From contig NW_020825706.1 of assembly GCF_003286085.1 (NCBI RefSeq), positions 2,666,001 to 2,730,000 on the forward strand: DNA of 64,000 bases, in the 5' to 3' direction. The DNA comes from Drosophila persimilis. Lineage: Eukaryota > Arthropoda > Insecta > Diptera > Drosophilidae. The notes beneath the pieces were generated by a model that worked only from the letters and a program-made list of their open reading frames with translations, did no database searches and was not told where the DNA came from. Position numbers and translations under genes: made by a program. Of the stretch, positions 10,021 to 21,732 are shown in pieces; positions within the stretch are counted from its first letter, which is position 1, and every line of letters starts with the position of its first letter.

Positions 10021-13000
10021 ATAAATACTATAGACTATACTATATACTATAAATATAAAAAATACAAGCAACTTTTCGTATTTGTTAGGTATACAAAAAA
10101 TACAAATAGTATCATCAAAATGCCCAACAAAAGTTGTAGAAATAATCATTTTCTATTCTTAATTCAATATTCGCATTATTCGAAATCCCAAAACAACTTT
10201 CTTTTTGATTCGCGCACAATGACCCCTGCCTGTATGAACGATAGCCTTTCTTGCTTCTTGGAGACAGTCGAATGAATAAACCAAAAGCACAAATTAAATT
10301 ATATTATTTTCAAAAATCATCAACTATCACTTTACTCTAGTCTACCAGTGGCAGATACAAATGTATATGGTGATAGTGGAAAGCAATAGAATATGATATC
10401 TCATTTGCACAAAGCCCCAACCCCGCAACCCCGCAACCCCGCAACCCCGCAACCCAGCAACCCCCATGACAATGAAACGTTGAGACGATGCGAGAGATAT
10501 CTCAAATTCTCAAATGACAAATATGTCTCACAAATCATACTCGTAGTCGTATTGTTGTCTAAGACCACACCCAGTCTCTCTGCCCCTTTCCCCCCCTCCT
10601 TTTGTGTGCTATATATAGTGGCTATATTTATATCAATTTGAATGATATACAAATTTGTATTGTAAACATCTTGGGAGACTATAAACAAGTCCTGGAGGAG
10701 GAGGACGAGGAGGAGGAGGTGGAGGGGCAGACTGTAACCCGATATAAGGATGGTTGCAATTTCTCGCCAATTTCCTTTGTGTCCTGCAGCATACACCATA
10801 CACTTCTTTCCATTTGCTATTCCGTATACCACATATCTTCTCTCTGGTGTATATGTATGTGCTCTGGCCGCCATGGCGACCTTTTCATTGGGATCTTCTC
10901 TGCTGCTGCCTCATCATCGTGTTATCTGTGTATACACCCCGCAAGCAGGACATCGGCCATGGAGGCCGCCCCTTCCATGTGAGTGTGGAGAGACCATGGA
11001 AACGCATTACCCACCTGGCGATATCCTGCCCCCCTCCCCTGCGAAGCCTCCTCCGTTGCAGGTTGCATTATGCGGGAGGGGGGGGACACAATCCACGGAC
11101 AACAGAGTCGTCTACCTTGTTCTCCTGCTGATGCTGATGCTGCTGCTGCTCCTTCTGCTGAGGGCAACGCAAGAACCAATAAGTCAAATGACCAAAAAGG
11201 CTTAACAGACCATGACGAAAAAAAAAAAAGCAACGAAAAGGAAAGAGTGGAGAGTGGCAAGTGGAAATGTGTGTGTGCGGTGGGGCGGGGTGGGGCGGGA
11301 CGGGAAAACAACAGCAGCGTGAAGCTGAAAATCAAGAGAAAATCACCAAAAAAAAAAAAATTAAAAAAAAGAATACGGCACGACACGAGGGGGAAAAAAG
11401 GAAAAGAAAATGAATAAAGAACAAGGAAAATCGAAAAACTATAACTGAAATATAACGACTAGGAGATGCTCTTGCAGGAAAGAAAACTATGAAAGGAATA
11501 CAAGTAGAGGTGGGAGAGGGAGTAAAAGGTGCCTTCGATTGAGGGAGGAATAAGTCAAATGAGGGTTTCTTGTCTAAGGAATTTAATTTTCATTGATTTT
11601 TGGTAGAAAGATCGTAAAAAGTATCTAAAAATCCTGCATTTAATGAGAAATTTGTAAGTATTTTATATTTCTAGTACGTATCAATATCTCAGAATCAAAG
11701 TCAGAACAGAATTCGAAGCCAAAACGACTCCTATTCAAGTTTCAATCAATCTTTCGCTTTTCTTGTATGCCACGTGTCATGCAGCAGCTTTCCTCGGCCA
11801 CAGATCGGTTAGATCCCTCCATTATACCCTGTACATTCCTCTACCTTGTCCACTCCCTTGACAATTATTGAAATAATATTCCATCATTTCATCTGTTGTT
11901 GACTTCTTCCGAATGAATGGCTTACCTTTTGCGATTCCTTCCACAAACCGTAAAGAAATCCCCCTTAAAGCCTTAAACTACTGCAAATTGCATTGAAAAT
12001 CTTTGAGACTCGGCTTTGAAACCAAAGTATAAATCTCATTGTTGACTGTTTGCTGCCGTGATTGCCGTATAAGAGTCGAGAGATATACGAGCTACGAGTA
12101 AAACTGAGAGAAAGGGAGGGGGGAGGTTGGGTTGGGCTAGGGCTGGGGCTGGGGCCGATGGATGTCCCATTTGTGCCAAGTGTGTGACAATAAAATGTTT
12201 ACTGATAGCCCATACCCATTCGCCGGAGACAGGAGGCAGGCAGAACAGCCAGGAAAAGCAATTGAATGTGGCACAAAGTGCTCTATCGGTGGCAGGGACT
12301 GTGCGAGGGTGCCATCTATTAGAAAAGGTTACCCAGGCCAAGGGAAAAGGAGAGTCCGTCGACTATTATAAATAATAAATGCTGACTGGTCAGCCAAAAG
12401 CCCCCCCCACTCGCCCCCAAGGCGCAACTTTCAGCCAGGAAAAAAAATAAATAAAAATAAGAAAGACAAAAACAATTTGCTGTCGCTGGAAAAAACCCAT
12501 TCTCCATTCTTCATCCTGCATCTTTGACTCGGGATTGGGTTTCGGTCTGGCTGTGGCTCTGGCTCTGGGTCTTGGCTTTGGGGAGGTGTTTTTCCGGCTC
12601 ACGCGCCTCCTGGCTCATAAATCTCGGTGTTTGCCAGAGAAAGAAATAAAGCTAAGCGTGGGTCTGTCCTCCCTGCCATTCCGTGTCCTGTGTCCGTGTG
12701 TCCGTCTGGCACCTGGCAAATTGATTTGTTGGTTTATTTGGTATGCCAGTAGGAGGGGGACACCCCCTTTCCTTCGTAAATTTCAGGTGTGCCGCCTGTT
12801 TGTGTCATAAAATACGAGCCAGCATGAACTGTAGCATAGTGAAGTGTCCTTGTTGGTCCTCCGGCGGCTCCTGCGATGAAATGACATTACGATGAAGTTA
12901 AGCAGCAAGCAATTTTCAATTGAAAAGTATCCTGGCGGCTCCGTTCCTTTGATCGATTAAATTCGATGGCCAGCCAACCACTTAATGCCCTTTAATTTAA

Positions 13001-16000
13001 ATCAATCAATCAATCAAGCCAGAGCCAGAGCCAGAGCCATAGTCAGAGCCAGCTGCTGTCAGTCAGGCTCCCATTTTTGCCTCTCATTTTGGGCATAGTT
13101 TTTGCCTTAGGCCAAGGGGCAGGGCTTTCCGGGGGCTCTGATTTTAAGCAGCTTAAGCAGCCTTCGGTTCAATGACCATTCTCCCTCTCCCTCTCCCTCC
13201 CTCTCTTTGGGTCTCACTCTTAAGCTACTTAATTTATTTGGCAAGCGATTTTCCCTTTTGTCTTTACCTATCTTTCCTCTTAAATCTAAATATATATGTA
13301 TATACTATAGTCAGTGCCGCTCTGTGTTTAGGTTAAGACAATTTAAAGTGGCCCCAAAATTGAAATCAAATCAAATCATTTCCACCCCCCACCCCCAACC
13401 CAGAGGGGACTCCAGTGACCTGAATTTGAGGGCCTCCTCAGCCTCCCTCTGGCGCATTCGAATGTGTGTGTGTGTGCCCAACGGAGTGTGTATCTGTGTA
13501 TCTGTGTGCTGTACAAAGGGATTTTGGTCAAGACTTAAGATACATTTAAGGGGCAAACAAGCCATGAAAGGGCTGTAGGATAGAGATTTTCTGCAATATT
13601 TAAAAGGGAAAGGCAATTATAGTTCTATTTTTGAATGAGTGACCTTTCCAGCTACCGCTCTCTCTCTGCCAAGCACTTGTATCTTATGGATACATTATGT
13701 AAATATAGATTTCCAAAGATTAAAACCATCTTTTGATAGAAGAGGGGGGTTTTGCCTAGACAAAAATGTTCCACGAAGGAAGTTCTCTGATTTTGCCGGA
13801 TTTTCTCATATGTTTCACAGTTGAAGCTCTTTTATTTATGGGAAATCTTGTGGATATGTGGGGAAATTATGAAGTTAAACACTGTCAAACACTGTCCCAT
13901 TCGTTCAACTATTATTTGCCATTTTTGGAACACCCTTTTTTCTTTAAACATTTCCTCAATATTTCCCCCCCTGAAACCCGCACCAATCTCCACCCCTTTC
14001 ACTCTCACTCTCTCCCTGCGATTGCTGTGACCTTTTTTTGGGGGGACGTTTCTGTTTTCTGGAATGCCCTTGGAATCAAAGGCTTTGCATTGCCTGCATG
14101 ACCTGCATTGGGGAAATGTCATCATTTACCTAACAAAATCTTTCAATATTTCATGACGCAATCAATAAACGTGCACCAGCAACAACCACAAGCCACGTGC
14201 CACGTGCCACTAACAATGCACATAAGTTTTCAGATACATTTCAAGCTGGAGGGGGAAGGTGGGGCTGGCCTGATTGGCATTCTTAACCCCCCGCCCACAC
14301 AGGGAGGCGGTGGGCTTTGCTGACATTTAGCTACAATTCGTTCTGCAATTCGTTTTACCTGCATATTTGGCCAATAAATTGGGCTTCCAGGAGCCAGGCA
14401 GGCAGGCAGGTCCTTCCATTTGCCGTGTGTGTGTGTGTGTGTGTGCCTTATCCTAACTCCCATCAGTGGCAGTGGCGCCGCCATTGCAGGTGCACTCCTA
14501 TCGCTGCAGCAGCAAAATGTCAAAGTTCAATGTGCAATTTAAATGCAACACTCTCTGAGGTTCCTTGTGCCGACAAACCGAAAAAGAAAGATGAATAGAA
14601 ATTGCAAACAATTTGTATTTAAATTTTTGTGTGAGTCTGCCGCATGGTTGCATGCCACCTGCGGCTGTTTTTAATTGGCAAATAAAAATGCGCAAACACG
14701 AAAAAAGGATATATATATGTACATATATATATATTTTTTTTTTGTGAGCGGAAATGCAAAAATGCAGATATGCTCGCGATTCCAAAAATTGAAATTTATG
14801 TGAAAAAATCAAGCGGCCCACCAAAAAAAAACACAAAAAGCCAAAGAAAACACAGACACACACACCCAGGGGATTCTTTTCGAGGAAATCCAATGGCTGA
14901 CAGAGCAGAACAGGAAGCATCGATTATTCAAAAACATCCGCAATTGGGAGGAGGACGAGTCGTCCTTATCCAACAATGGAGCGCCATCTACCCCACCCCC
15001 CCCACGCCAGCGCCATCTATGCACGCAGTTTGTCAAAAATTTCATTCAATTTTTTCGGAATCAGAATTTATGGAGGAGTCCGTGGGAGGTGTAAAGGCAT
15101 GAACATTGGTGGAAAACGTGGGGCTGTGTGGATACCAAATATTGTAGGGAAAAAGATCGAATTTAGATGAAGAATAGGAAGGAATATATATCAATGATAT
15201 ATGTACTCCAAGATGGTGCATTCCACCTCGCTTTGCCTCTCAGGCCTCTAAATATTTACGCCACCTTTTGATTCAATTGTCCCAAACTTTTCTTCAACAT
15301 TTTCCCACTCTAAGTGTCTCCAATCTGTCTCTTTTTCTGTCTCTTAAGTACTACCAGATCTTAAAAGATGAGCTAAAAGGTTAGTATAGGATTATGTGGG
15401 ATATACAATTTACTTCAAGAAAGCTTATGACCTCTCATGTTCTGAGTCACTTGTGCCTCGAAAAAAAACATTTCGACTAGTTCTATTTCCTTAGAGAAGG
15501 GATCTCTAAATATTATCTCTAGTATTGGGCAAGTATTGATGGAAAGCTGCTGAAATGTTGAACCATTAGAGTACTTTTCTAACAGAGTATATATGGAAAT
15601 TCGTAGACTAATTTGTGGTGTTTCTTCAATACATATTTTAGGGAACAAACTAATATGTTAAGAGTGCTAAACTGTAGACAAACTCTCATATTTGGAGTAG
15701 CCCCAATCCAAACAAAGAATAGCTTAAAGAGGGGTACAATCTCCAAAGCATTTGGCGACATATACCTTTGAAATAACCCTGCCCGAAAACCTCTGCCTCT
15801 CCGAATACTTTAAGAATCCCAAACTATCTCTACAGCTGTGATTGATCTCTGATTTCTATTCGCAAATCCACTGCCAACAATCACTTCAATTACCTCTGAT
15901 ATATCCAGGGTATCCTGCCATTGAGTTTCCTGTTTCATTGGACCCCTTTTTATCCTCATTGCTGGACTGGCGGCTGTGCCTGCCTGTCGTTTTAGTGTCT

Positions 16001-16725
16001 ATTGTCGCGTGTGCTGTGGGCTGTGGGCTGTGAGCATCCACACATCGACACATTGATAGGTTCATCCTGTCGCCAGTGGCTGGCAGTGTCCTGCATCCTC
16101 TCGGCTCCTTTTTTGCGCCTTTTTCTCATTCATATGCATGACGATGTGTCCATTTTTGTGGCTTGTCATTAATGCATAAAAAATGCTAATGGGCCGGCGT
16201 TTATGTCAACGCTTTCGGGCCTGGCCAGGGCACAAAAAAAAGGTGCAAACTGTTGGTTGGCTGTTTGCTTGCTTGTTGCTTGTGTTTGGCCCCTCCATCG
16301 TTTGTTGTAGTTCCGTGTTCTGTTGCTTGTTGTTTCGGGATGTTCAGGACGGCGACTGGGAGGCAACAAAATGCTTGTCGTAATGCCTTTTAAATGAAGT
16401 TGTGCGCCATTTGCCATTTGAAGTTTTTGGCACTGCCGATGCGAGTGCCGAGTGCGACTCCCCCCTCCCCCGGACCGTCCCACTCCGTAACCCTGTTCCT
16501 CCTGTTTTGGCCATGTTTTGGCCGTTTGCAATGATGGCCACCAAATTGAGTTTGGCTTTCGTGGTGAGTGGTTTTCTTCCTGTTGATCCTTTTTTGGTTT
16601 TCTTTCTGGGATAAGCTGCAATGTCAGGGATTGGGGCCATGCCCCTTTGCCCATGCTGGTGGGTGTAATGCCGGAAAGGGTTCTTATGGGTAATTGTGTG
16701 TGGATGGCTTTCGTATTAAGAGAAC

Positions 16726-16772
<47 letters not shown>

Positions 16773-17315
16773 CATCGTGTCCTTGCTAGATTGTGTTTAT
16801 GAATGGAAACGATAAGGCGGGACATTTGTGCTCCATATTCGAGTGCGATTCTAATGAAGATTGAAACGAAATCCCAGGCCAAAGGTTGCCCTCCTCCAGA
16901 TACTCGTAGAGTTTCGAACCCTTTAAACACTTTTCGCCTTGCTTCGACTGATTGCATCGCAGGAGAGCGTGATTATGGGACTTTAAGTGGAATATTGTAA
17001 GTGTTTCTTGGGGATATATCGCGTTGCAAACACCCACGATGGCGGAGAGTCCTGAACCTGCCCAGAAAAGTGTCCTCCGGGCTGTTCACTTTGTCCTCCC
17101 CCGAGGCAGAGCTCTGTTCTCCGACTTAAGTTCCTAATTCCATCAATAATCTCTTAAAAAAGCACTTGGAAGGCCAGACCATCTATAAATCTGTATTTCA
17201 AGCAGTCTTGAACGTTTTGTCGAGGCACAACCATCGCTGTTTCTTAAGTTACAAATTTATTGAATGTTTCTTTCTTGATTACTCTCCCCAAACCGACTTT
17301 GGACACAATGATTTG
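10021..17315. other. Gene-free DNA between TACCAGAAAA island 1 and the 12-bp minisatellite
   Basis: No gene was supported. Visible features are a CAACCCCG 8-mer repeat (about 10420-10465), CTG/GCT-rich tracts (11130-11165), an AGAGCC repeat (13018-13050), a GT tract (14423-14445), a GA tract (16730-16772) and several TG tracts. The open frames are proline-, serine- or histidine-rich and track the simple repeats. Between repeats the sequence looks like ordinary Drosophila noncoding DNA with oligo-A/T and AATTAA-type words. Confidence 0.5.
16730..16772 (+). repeat. (GA)n microsatellite
   Basis: About 40 bp of nearly pure GA, broken by one C. GA tracts of this length are potential GAGA-factor sites in flies, but nothing nearby indicates a promoter. 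Confidence 0.9.
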
Positions 17316-17855
17316 CCTATCGCTGTCTATCTATCGCTGTTCATCACTGTCCATCGCTGTCAACCGCTGTCCATCGCTGTCCATCGCTGTCTATCGCTAT
17401 CTATCGCTATCTATCGCTGCCTATCGCTGTCCATCGCTGTCTATCGCTATCTATCGCTGTCTATCGCTGCCTATCGCTGTCAACCGCTGTCCAACGCTGT
17501 CAATCGCTGTCTATCTCTGACTATCGCTGGCTATCGCTGTCTATCGCTTCCTATCGCTATCTATCGCTGTCTATCGCTGTCTATCGCTGTCTATCGTTGT
17601 CTATCTCTGACTATCGCTGCCTATAGCTGTCCATCGCTGTTCATCGCTGTCTATCGCTCCCTATCGCTATCCATCCCTGCCTATCGCTTTCCATCGCAAT
17701 CCATCGCAGTCCATCGCTATCTATCGCTTTCTATCGCTTTCTATCGCTTTCTACCGCTATCTATCGCTATCCATCGCTGTTCATCGTTGTCTTCCGCTGT
17801 CTATTGCTATTTATTGCTGTCTATCGCTGTCTATCGTTATCTTCTGTTATCGATT
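17316..17855 (+). repeat. 12-bp minisatellite, consensus CTATCGCTGTCT
   Basis: About 45 head-to-tail units of a 12-mer (YTATCGCTRTCY and variants such as CCATCGCTGTTC) fill 540 bp. Unit length is kept with almost no indels, while positions 1-2 and 8-10 vary. Because 12 is a multiple of 3 and the unit lacks stops in several frames, the array generates open frames of Leu-Ser-Ile-Ala-Val-Tyr-Arg-Cys type. These are not evidence of a gene: there is no signal peptide, domain or codon bias outside the repeat. Confidence 0.97.
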
Positions 17856-20340
17856 GGCCTTCCAACTGCAGAAATAGAGCTATCGAGCGCGCCAGCCCAA
17901 CTTATCCTTCACTCTTCTGTTTTGTTCACTCTTTCTTTTGGTATTTTGCTATCCCTTCTCTCCCCTCGTTTGCCAAAAAATACAAAGAAAACTTTAAGAA
18001 TTTCCCTTTGTCTTTTCGATTGCGAAAGTGTTGCCCCACAGTGGGGTCTGTGGTGCGCCTTAGGAAATCAACGATCTGGATCCGACCATTAACGCTTCTC
18101 TCTATGGGTTCCCCCTCTCGCTGGCACCTCTCTTTGTGCCCCATCCTGCATTCCAATACATAGGCAGATGCGTGCGTGCGTGGAGGCTTCTTCTGTGTTT
18201 GTTTTGGCCACGGATTTAAGTGTTATCGGGGCGTCGACATCGCTAGCGCGTAACACGAAAATTGTTCAGCCAATGCGCCAAAAAAACGCTGTTTGCCTTC
18301 GTCCTCTTTGCCCTGAAGCGGTGTTCTTCTGCTGTCTGCTCCCCTTCTGCCCTGAAGCGTTGTTCTGCTATCCCTTCTGCTCTGAAGCGTTGTCCCCTGC
18401 CCCTCCACCCTGAACCTTTGTCTCCTCCCCCTTCTGCCCTGAAGCTTTGTCTCCTGCCCCTTCTGCCCCTGAAGCGACCTATGACCAGAGGCAAAGCAAA
18501 CTAAAAATCCCCTGAAGGACATCGCAGCGTACCCCCCGCGAAACGAGTCAAGTGGAGTGGAGTTCATTTCATCAACGGCTGCGTTATTGCACTGGCGGTT
18601 GTGTCTGGGGCAAGGCCACACAGCAGAATGGGGTGTCAGGCGGCAGAATGGGGTGGCAGATGGTGGCAGCGGAATGATTGGTGGTTAGAGGCCGGGCACC
18701 AGGGACCGCAGTCAAAATGGCAATTTATCATTTTGTATTTAAGCGAGTTGCAGGTGAGAAGAGAGAGAGAGAGAGGGAGAGATGGGGACGTGGAAGCCGT
18801 GGAAAGCCAAAAAACCAGTGTGGAAAACCCAAATGAAAAAGCCCAAACCAAAACGAAACGAAATGAAAGGCAGGCCCTGCCGCTGACTGCCATGTGGGCC
18901 ATGCCACGTATTTTTAGATACTAACAAGTGATAAAAGGCAAACCACGTAGGCCTCCCCGTGCCCAGGCCAGCCATCCTTCAAACATCCTGCAACCATCAC
19001 ACACGGATGGATTGCTAGATTGCTGGCTGGCTGGCTGCCTGGCTGGCTGCCTGGCAGTGATGACTGACTGACTGACTGCCTGACACCTCTACGGGGATGG
19101 CGCAAAAAAGGAGAACCGAGAACCGAGAACCCTGGGCTAAAGGCCCTGACGCGGCATTCCTTAACTGCGTATCCATCAATGTCGCTGCTGCTCCTTCGGC
19201 TCCTTCTGCTGCTGCTGCTGCTGTTGCTGCTGACGTGCCTGCATTAAACCTACACACAAAAGGAGAAAACCAGGAGACAGACAGCCCAAAAAAGAAGAAA
19301 TTGAAAGGCTTTTTATAGGCAGTAGCACACATCCTACGTCGCACAGCCTCCATCCTCCATTCTTCAGCCAAGCAGAAGCTGCTAAATTTTTTGGCAATTC
19401 AATTGATGGCTGGCGCCCCCCTTACCTCCCCCCCACCCCTCAAGGCATTTGCTTTGAAATGCTCCGTACGCCACTTGGCTTCTGCTTCCTGTTCCACAGC
19501 TACTCCTGGGCCTCCCCCTGCTGCTCCACTTCTATCAGTCCTGCCACTCCTTGTAGTCCTGCCACCTCTGCTGCTGCTGCTCCTGCTGCTCCTTCCGAGG
19601 GCCTCGTTCTCTTTCGCTCTCTGAGAGATGCGTGGTTTATTAGCTGATCCCATCGTCTTGACAAGCTACTTTTGACACGCCGCAACCCGCTGCTGCCCCT
19701 CGCCCCACGCCCCACGCCCCCACAACAAATACAGGAAGTCTTAGGCGGTAATTTACTTTTCAGCGCTTCACTCGGCAAATTATGCAAGACTCTCCCCCAA
19801 CCAGATCCTGCCTCATGCCCCAGCAGTGTCTGCCCTGAATTATGGTGGCAGCTTAAAGTTTCCTCTTCCCGGCTCTCCGCTTCTCTTCTCTGGCAGAGCA
19901 TTAGAAGTTTTTCAAGTGCTTTGTGAATTCTTTTGGTTTTCGTGTTTTCTTTTTTCTATACAAAAAATTGAAATAAAAAAAATATAAAAAAGACAAATTC
20001 TGAATGAGAATAATCCAACAAAATCTAACTGAAAGATGGGCCTTAATATATCTCCGGGCCACAAAGACCCCAATTATAAGCTGGGTTGAGAAAGGGGAGG
20101 CTTACAAGAGGGGTTTGGGGGTGGCTTTTCAAGGGAAATGATAGATGCAATCCAAATACAATTTGTAGACATTTTTTCATAGGAAATACTCGTTTTAGGC
20201 AATCAAAATATACATTTTTGGGATTTTTATGAATTAATTTGAAGAGAAAAATGGAATAAAAAAAATTTATTATGAATTCTTTGCAGTTAGGACATCTTTG
20301 GATATTATTAAGCCCAATTAGGGAGTCCTCTTTGACTTTC
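17856..20340. other. Gene-free DNA with trinucleotide tracts
   Basis: Apart from the 18.3-kb minisatellite, the stretch holds GGCTGGCTGCCT repeats (about 19020-19080), CTG tracts near 19185-19230 and 19555-19600, and AT-rich DNA after 19930. No coding region with a family signature, signal peptide or consistent splice sites was seen on either strand. Confidence 0.5.
18310..18480 (+). repeat. Degenerate minisatellite with TTCTGCCCTGAAGCG core
   Basis: About six units of roughly 27-30 bp share TTCTGCCCTGAAGCG(T)TGT. The spacing varies and several units are truncated. The unit keeps an open frame on both strands, giving Phe-Arg-Ala-Glu-Gly-type peptides on the minus strand. Without a recognisable start, domain or splice context it is annotated as a repeat. 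Confidence 0.85.
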
Positions 20341-20349
20341 TGAGGCAGT

Positions 20350-20650
20350 TGTCATATAGAAAAGTGTGTGTTTTCCCCTCTTTAAGAAATAAACCATAAA
20401 AAAAGATCAATTATAGCTTGTTAAGGAATGAAACATATAGAAAAGTGTCCCTTAACGATTCCTTAGGTACTTCCTATATAGCAAAGTGTCCGTTTTGCAC
20501 TCTTTTAGTAATAAAACAATTGAAAAATGTAAATTTAGGCTTGTTGAAGCATGAAACTTAGAAATGTGTCCTTCAACAATGCTCTACGAACTCTATATAT
20601 AGAAAAGTGCTATTTTTAACCTTCTTAAGAAATGAAACACATAAAAAACC
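20350..20650 (+). repeat. Degenerate ~121-bp tandem repeat (three units)
   Basis: The phrase AG(A/C)AAAGTG followed by TTTT, CTCTTTAAGAAAT and AAAC recurs at about 20358, 20478 and 20601, a period of about 121 bp. Units also share GCTTGTTRARGMATGAAAC. The DINE-1-like element begins directly after the third unit, and A/T-rich repeats with similar words resume after it (21770-21930). Confidence 0.75.
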
Positions 20651-20658
20651 CACTGTTT

Positions 20659-21732
20659 ATACCCGATACTCAAAATGAGTATTGGGGTATATTAGATTTG
20701 TGGTAAAAGTGGATGTGTGTAACGTCCAGAAGGAATCGTTTCCGACCCCATAAAGTATATATATTCTTGATCAGCATCAATAGCCGAGTCGATTGAGCCA
20801 TGTCTGTCTGTCCGTCCGTCCGTCTGTCCGTCTGTCCGTCCGTCCGTCTGTCCGTCTGTCCGTCCCCTTCAGCGCCTAATGCTCAAAGACTATAAGAGCT
20901 AGAGCAACGATGTTATGGATCCAGACTTCTGTGATATGCTCCACTGCTCCAAAAATATTTCAAAACTTTGCCCCGCCCACTTCCGCCCCCACAAAGGGCG
21001 AAAATCTGTGGCATCCACAATTTTAAAGATACGAGAAAACCAAACACGCTGAATCGTAGAGAATGACCATATCTTTTAGACTGCAGAATCTGAATTGGAT
21101 CGTATTATTATTATAGCCAGCATCAAGAAAACAATTTCATTTTTTCTCGCCCTGTCTCTCTCTAACACACACGTAGCATAGGCGGCTTTGCTTAGAGTAA
21201 AACATTAGCGCCTAGATCCCAGAGACTATAAAAGCTAGAGCAACCAAATTTGGTATCCACACTCCTAATATATCGGACCGAGACGAGTTTGTTTCAAAAT
21301 TTCGCCACACCCCCTTCCGCCCCCGCAAAGGACGAAAATCTTGGGCAACCACAAATCTCAGAGACTATTAAGGCTAGAGTAACCAAATTTGGTATCCGCA
21401 CTTCTGTTAGATCTCACTATAAAACGTATATCTCAAAATTTCGCCCCACCCCCTTCCGCCCCCACAAAGGACGAAAATCTGTTGCATCCACAATATTGCA
21501 GATTTGAGATAACTAAAAACGCAGAATCATAGATAATGACCATATCTATCAGATTACTGAATCTGGATCAGATCAGATAGCCAAAAGGAACAAATCAATT
21601 TGCAGTGGCTACGCAGCGCCCGACGTCACGCTCAGACTGATTTTCTGTCTCTCTCGCACGCACTCTTTGTCGTGTCGTTTAATATTAGCGCCGGCTGCCG
21701 GAGGAGAGCCATACTGACTTAGTATCGGGTAT
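20659..21732 (+). mobile_element. Non-autonomous DINE-1/mini-me-type element (Helentron-related)
   Basis: The ~1.07-kb block is bounded by a 12-bp inverted repeat, ATACCCGATACT at 20659-20670 and AGTATCGGGTAT at 21721-21732. Inside are the hallmarks I know from mini-me/DINE-1 elements: a conserved block at 20732-20792 with the CATAAAGTATATATATTC core, followed by a (GTCY)n proto-microsatellite at about 20801-20866. Downstream, units beginning CAGAGACTATAARRGCTAGAG and containing CCGCCCCCRCAAAGG recur three times (near 20881, 21219 and 21357), so the interior was built by duplication. No open frame encodes a transposase or helicase, so it is non-autonomous. The family assignment comes from memory of conserved motifs; the exact family name and target site duplication are not determined. 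Confidence 0.8.

Noticed and set aside
17166-18092. 308-codon plus-strand open frame
   Set aside because: It consists mainly of the 12-bp minisatellite, which cannot create stops in that frame. The ends show no signal, domain or splice context.
21250-21507. 85-codon open frame inside the DINE-1-like element
   Set aside because: The frame crosses two internally repeated segments of a non-coding element and has no transposase or helicase motif.
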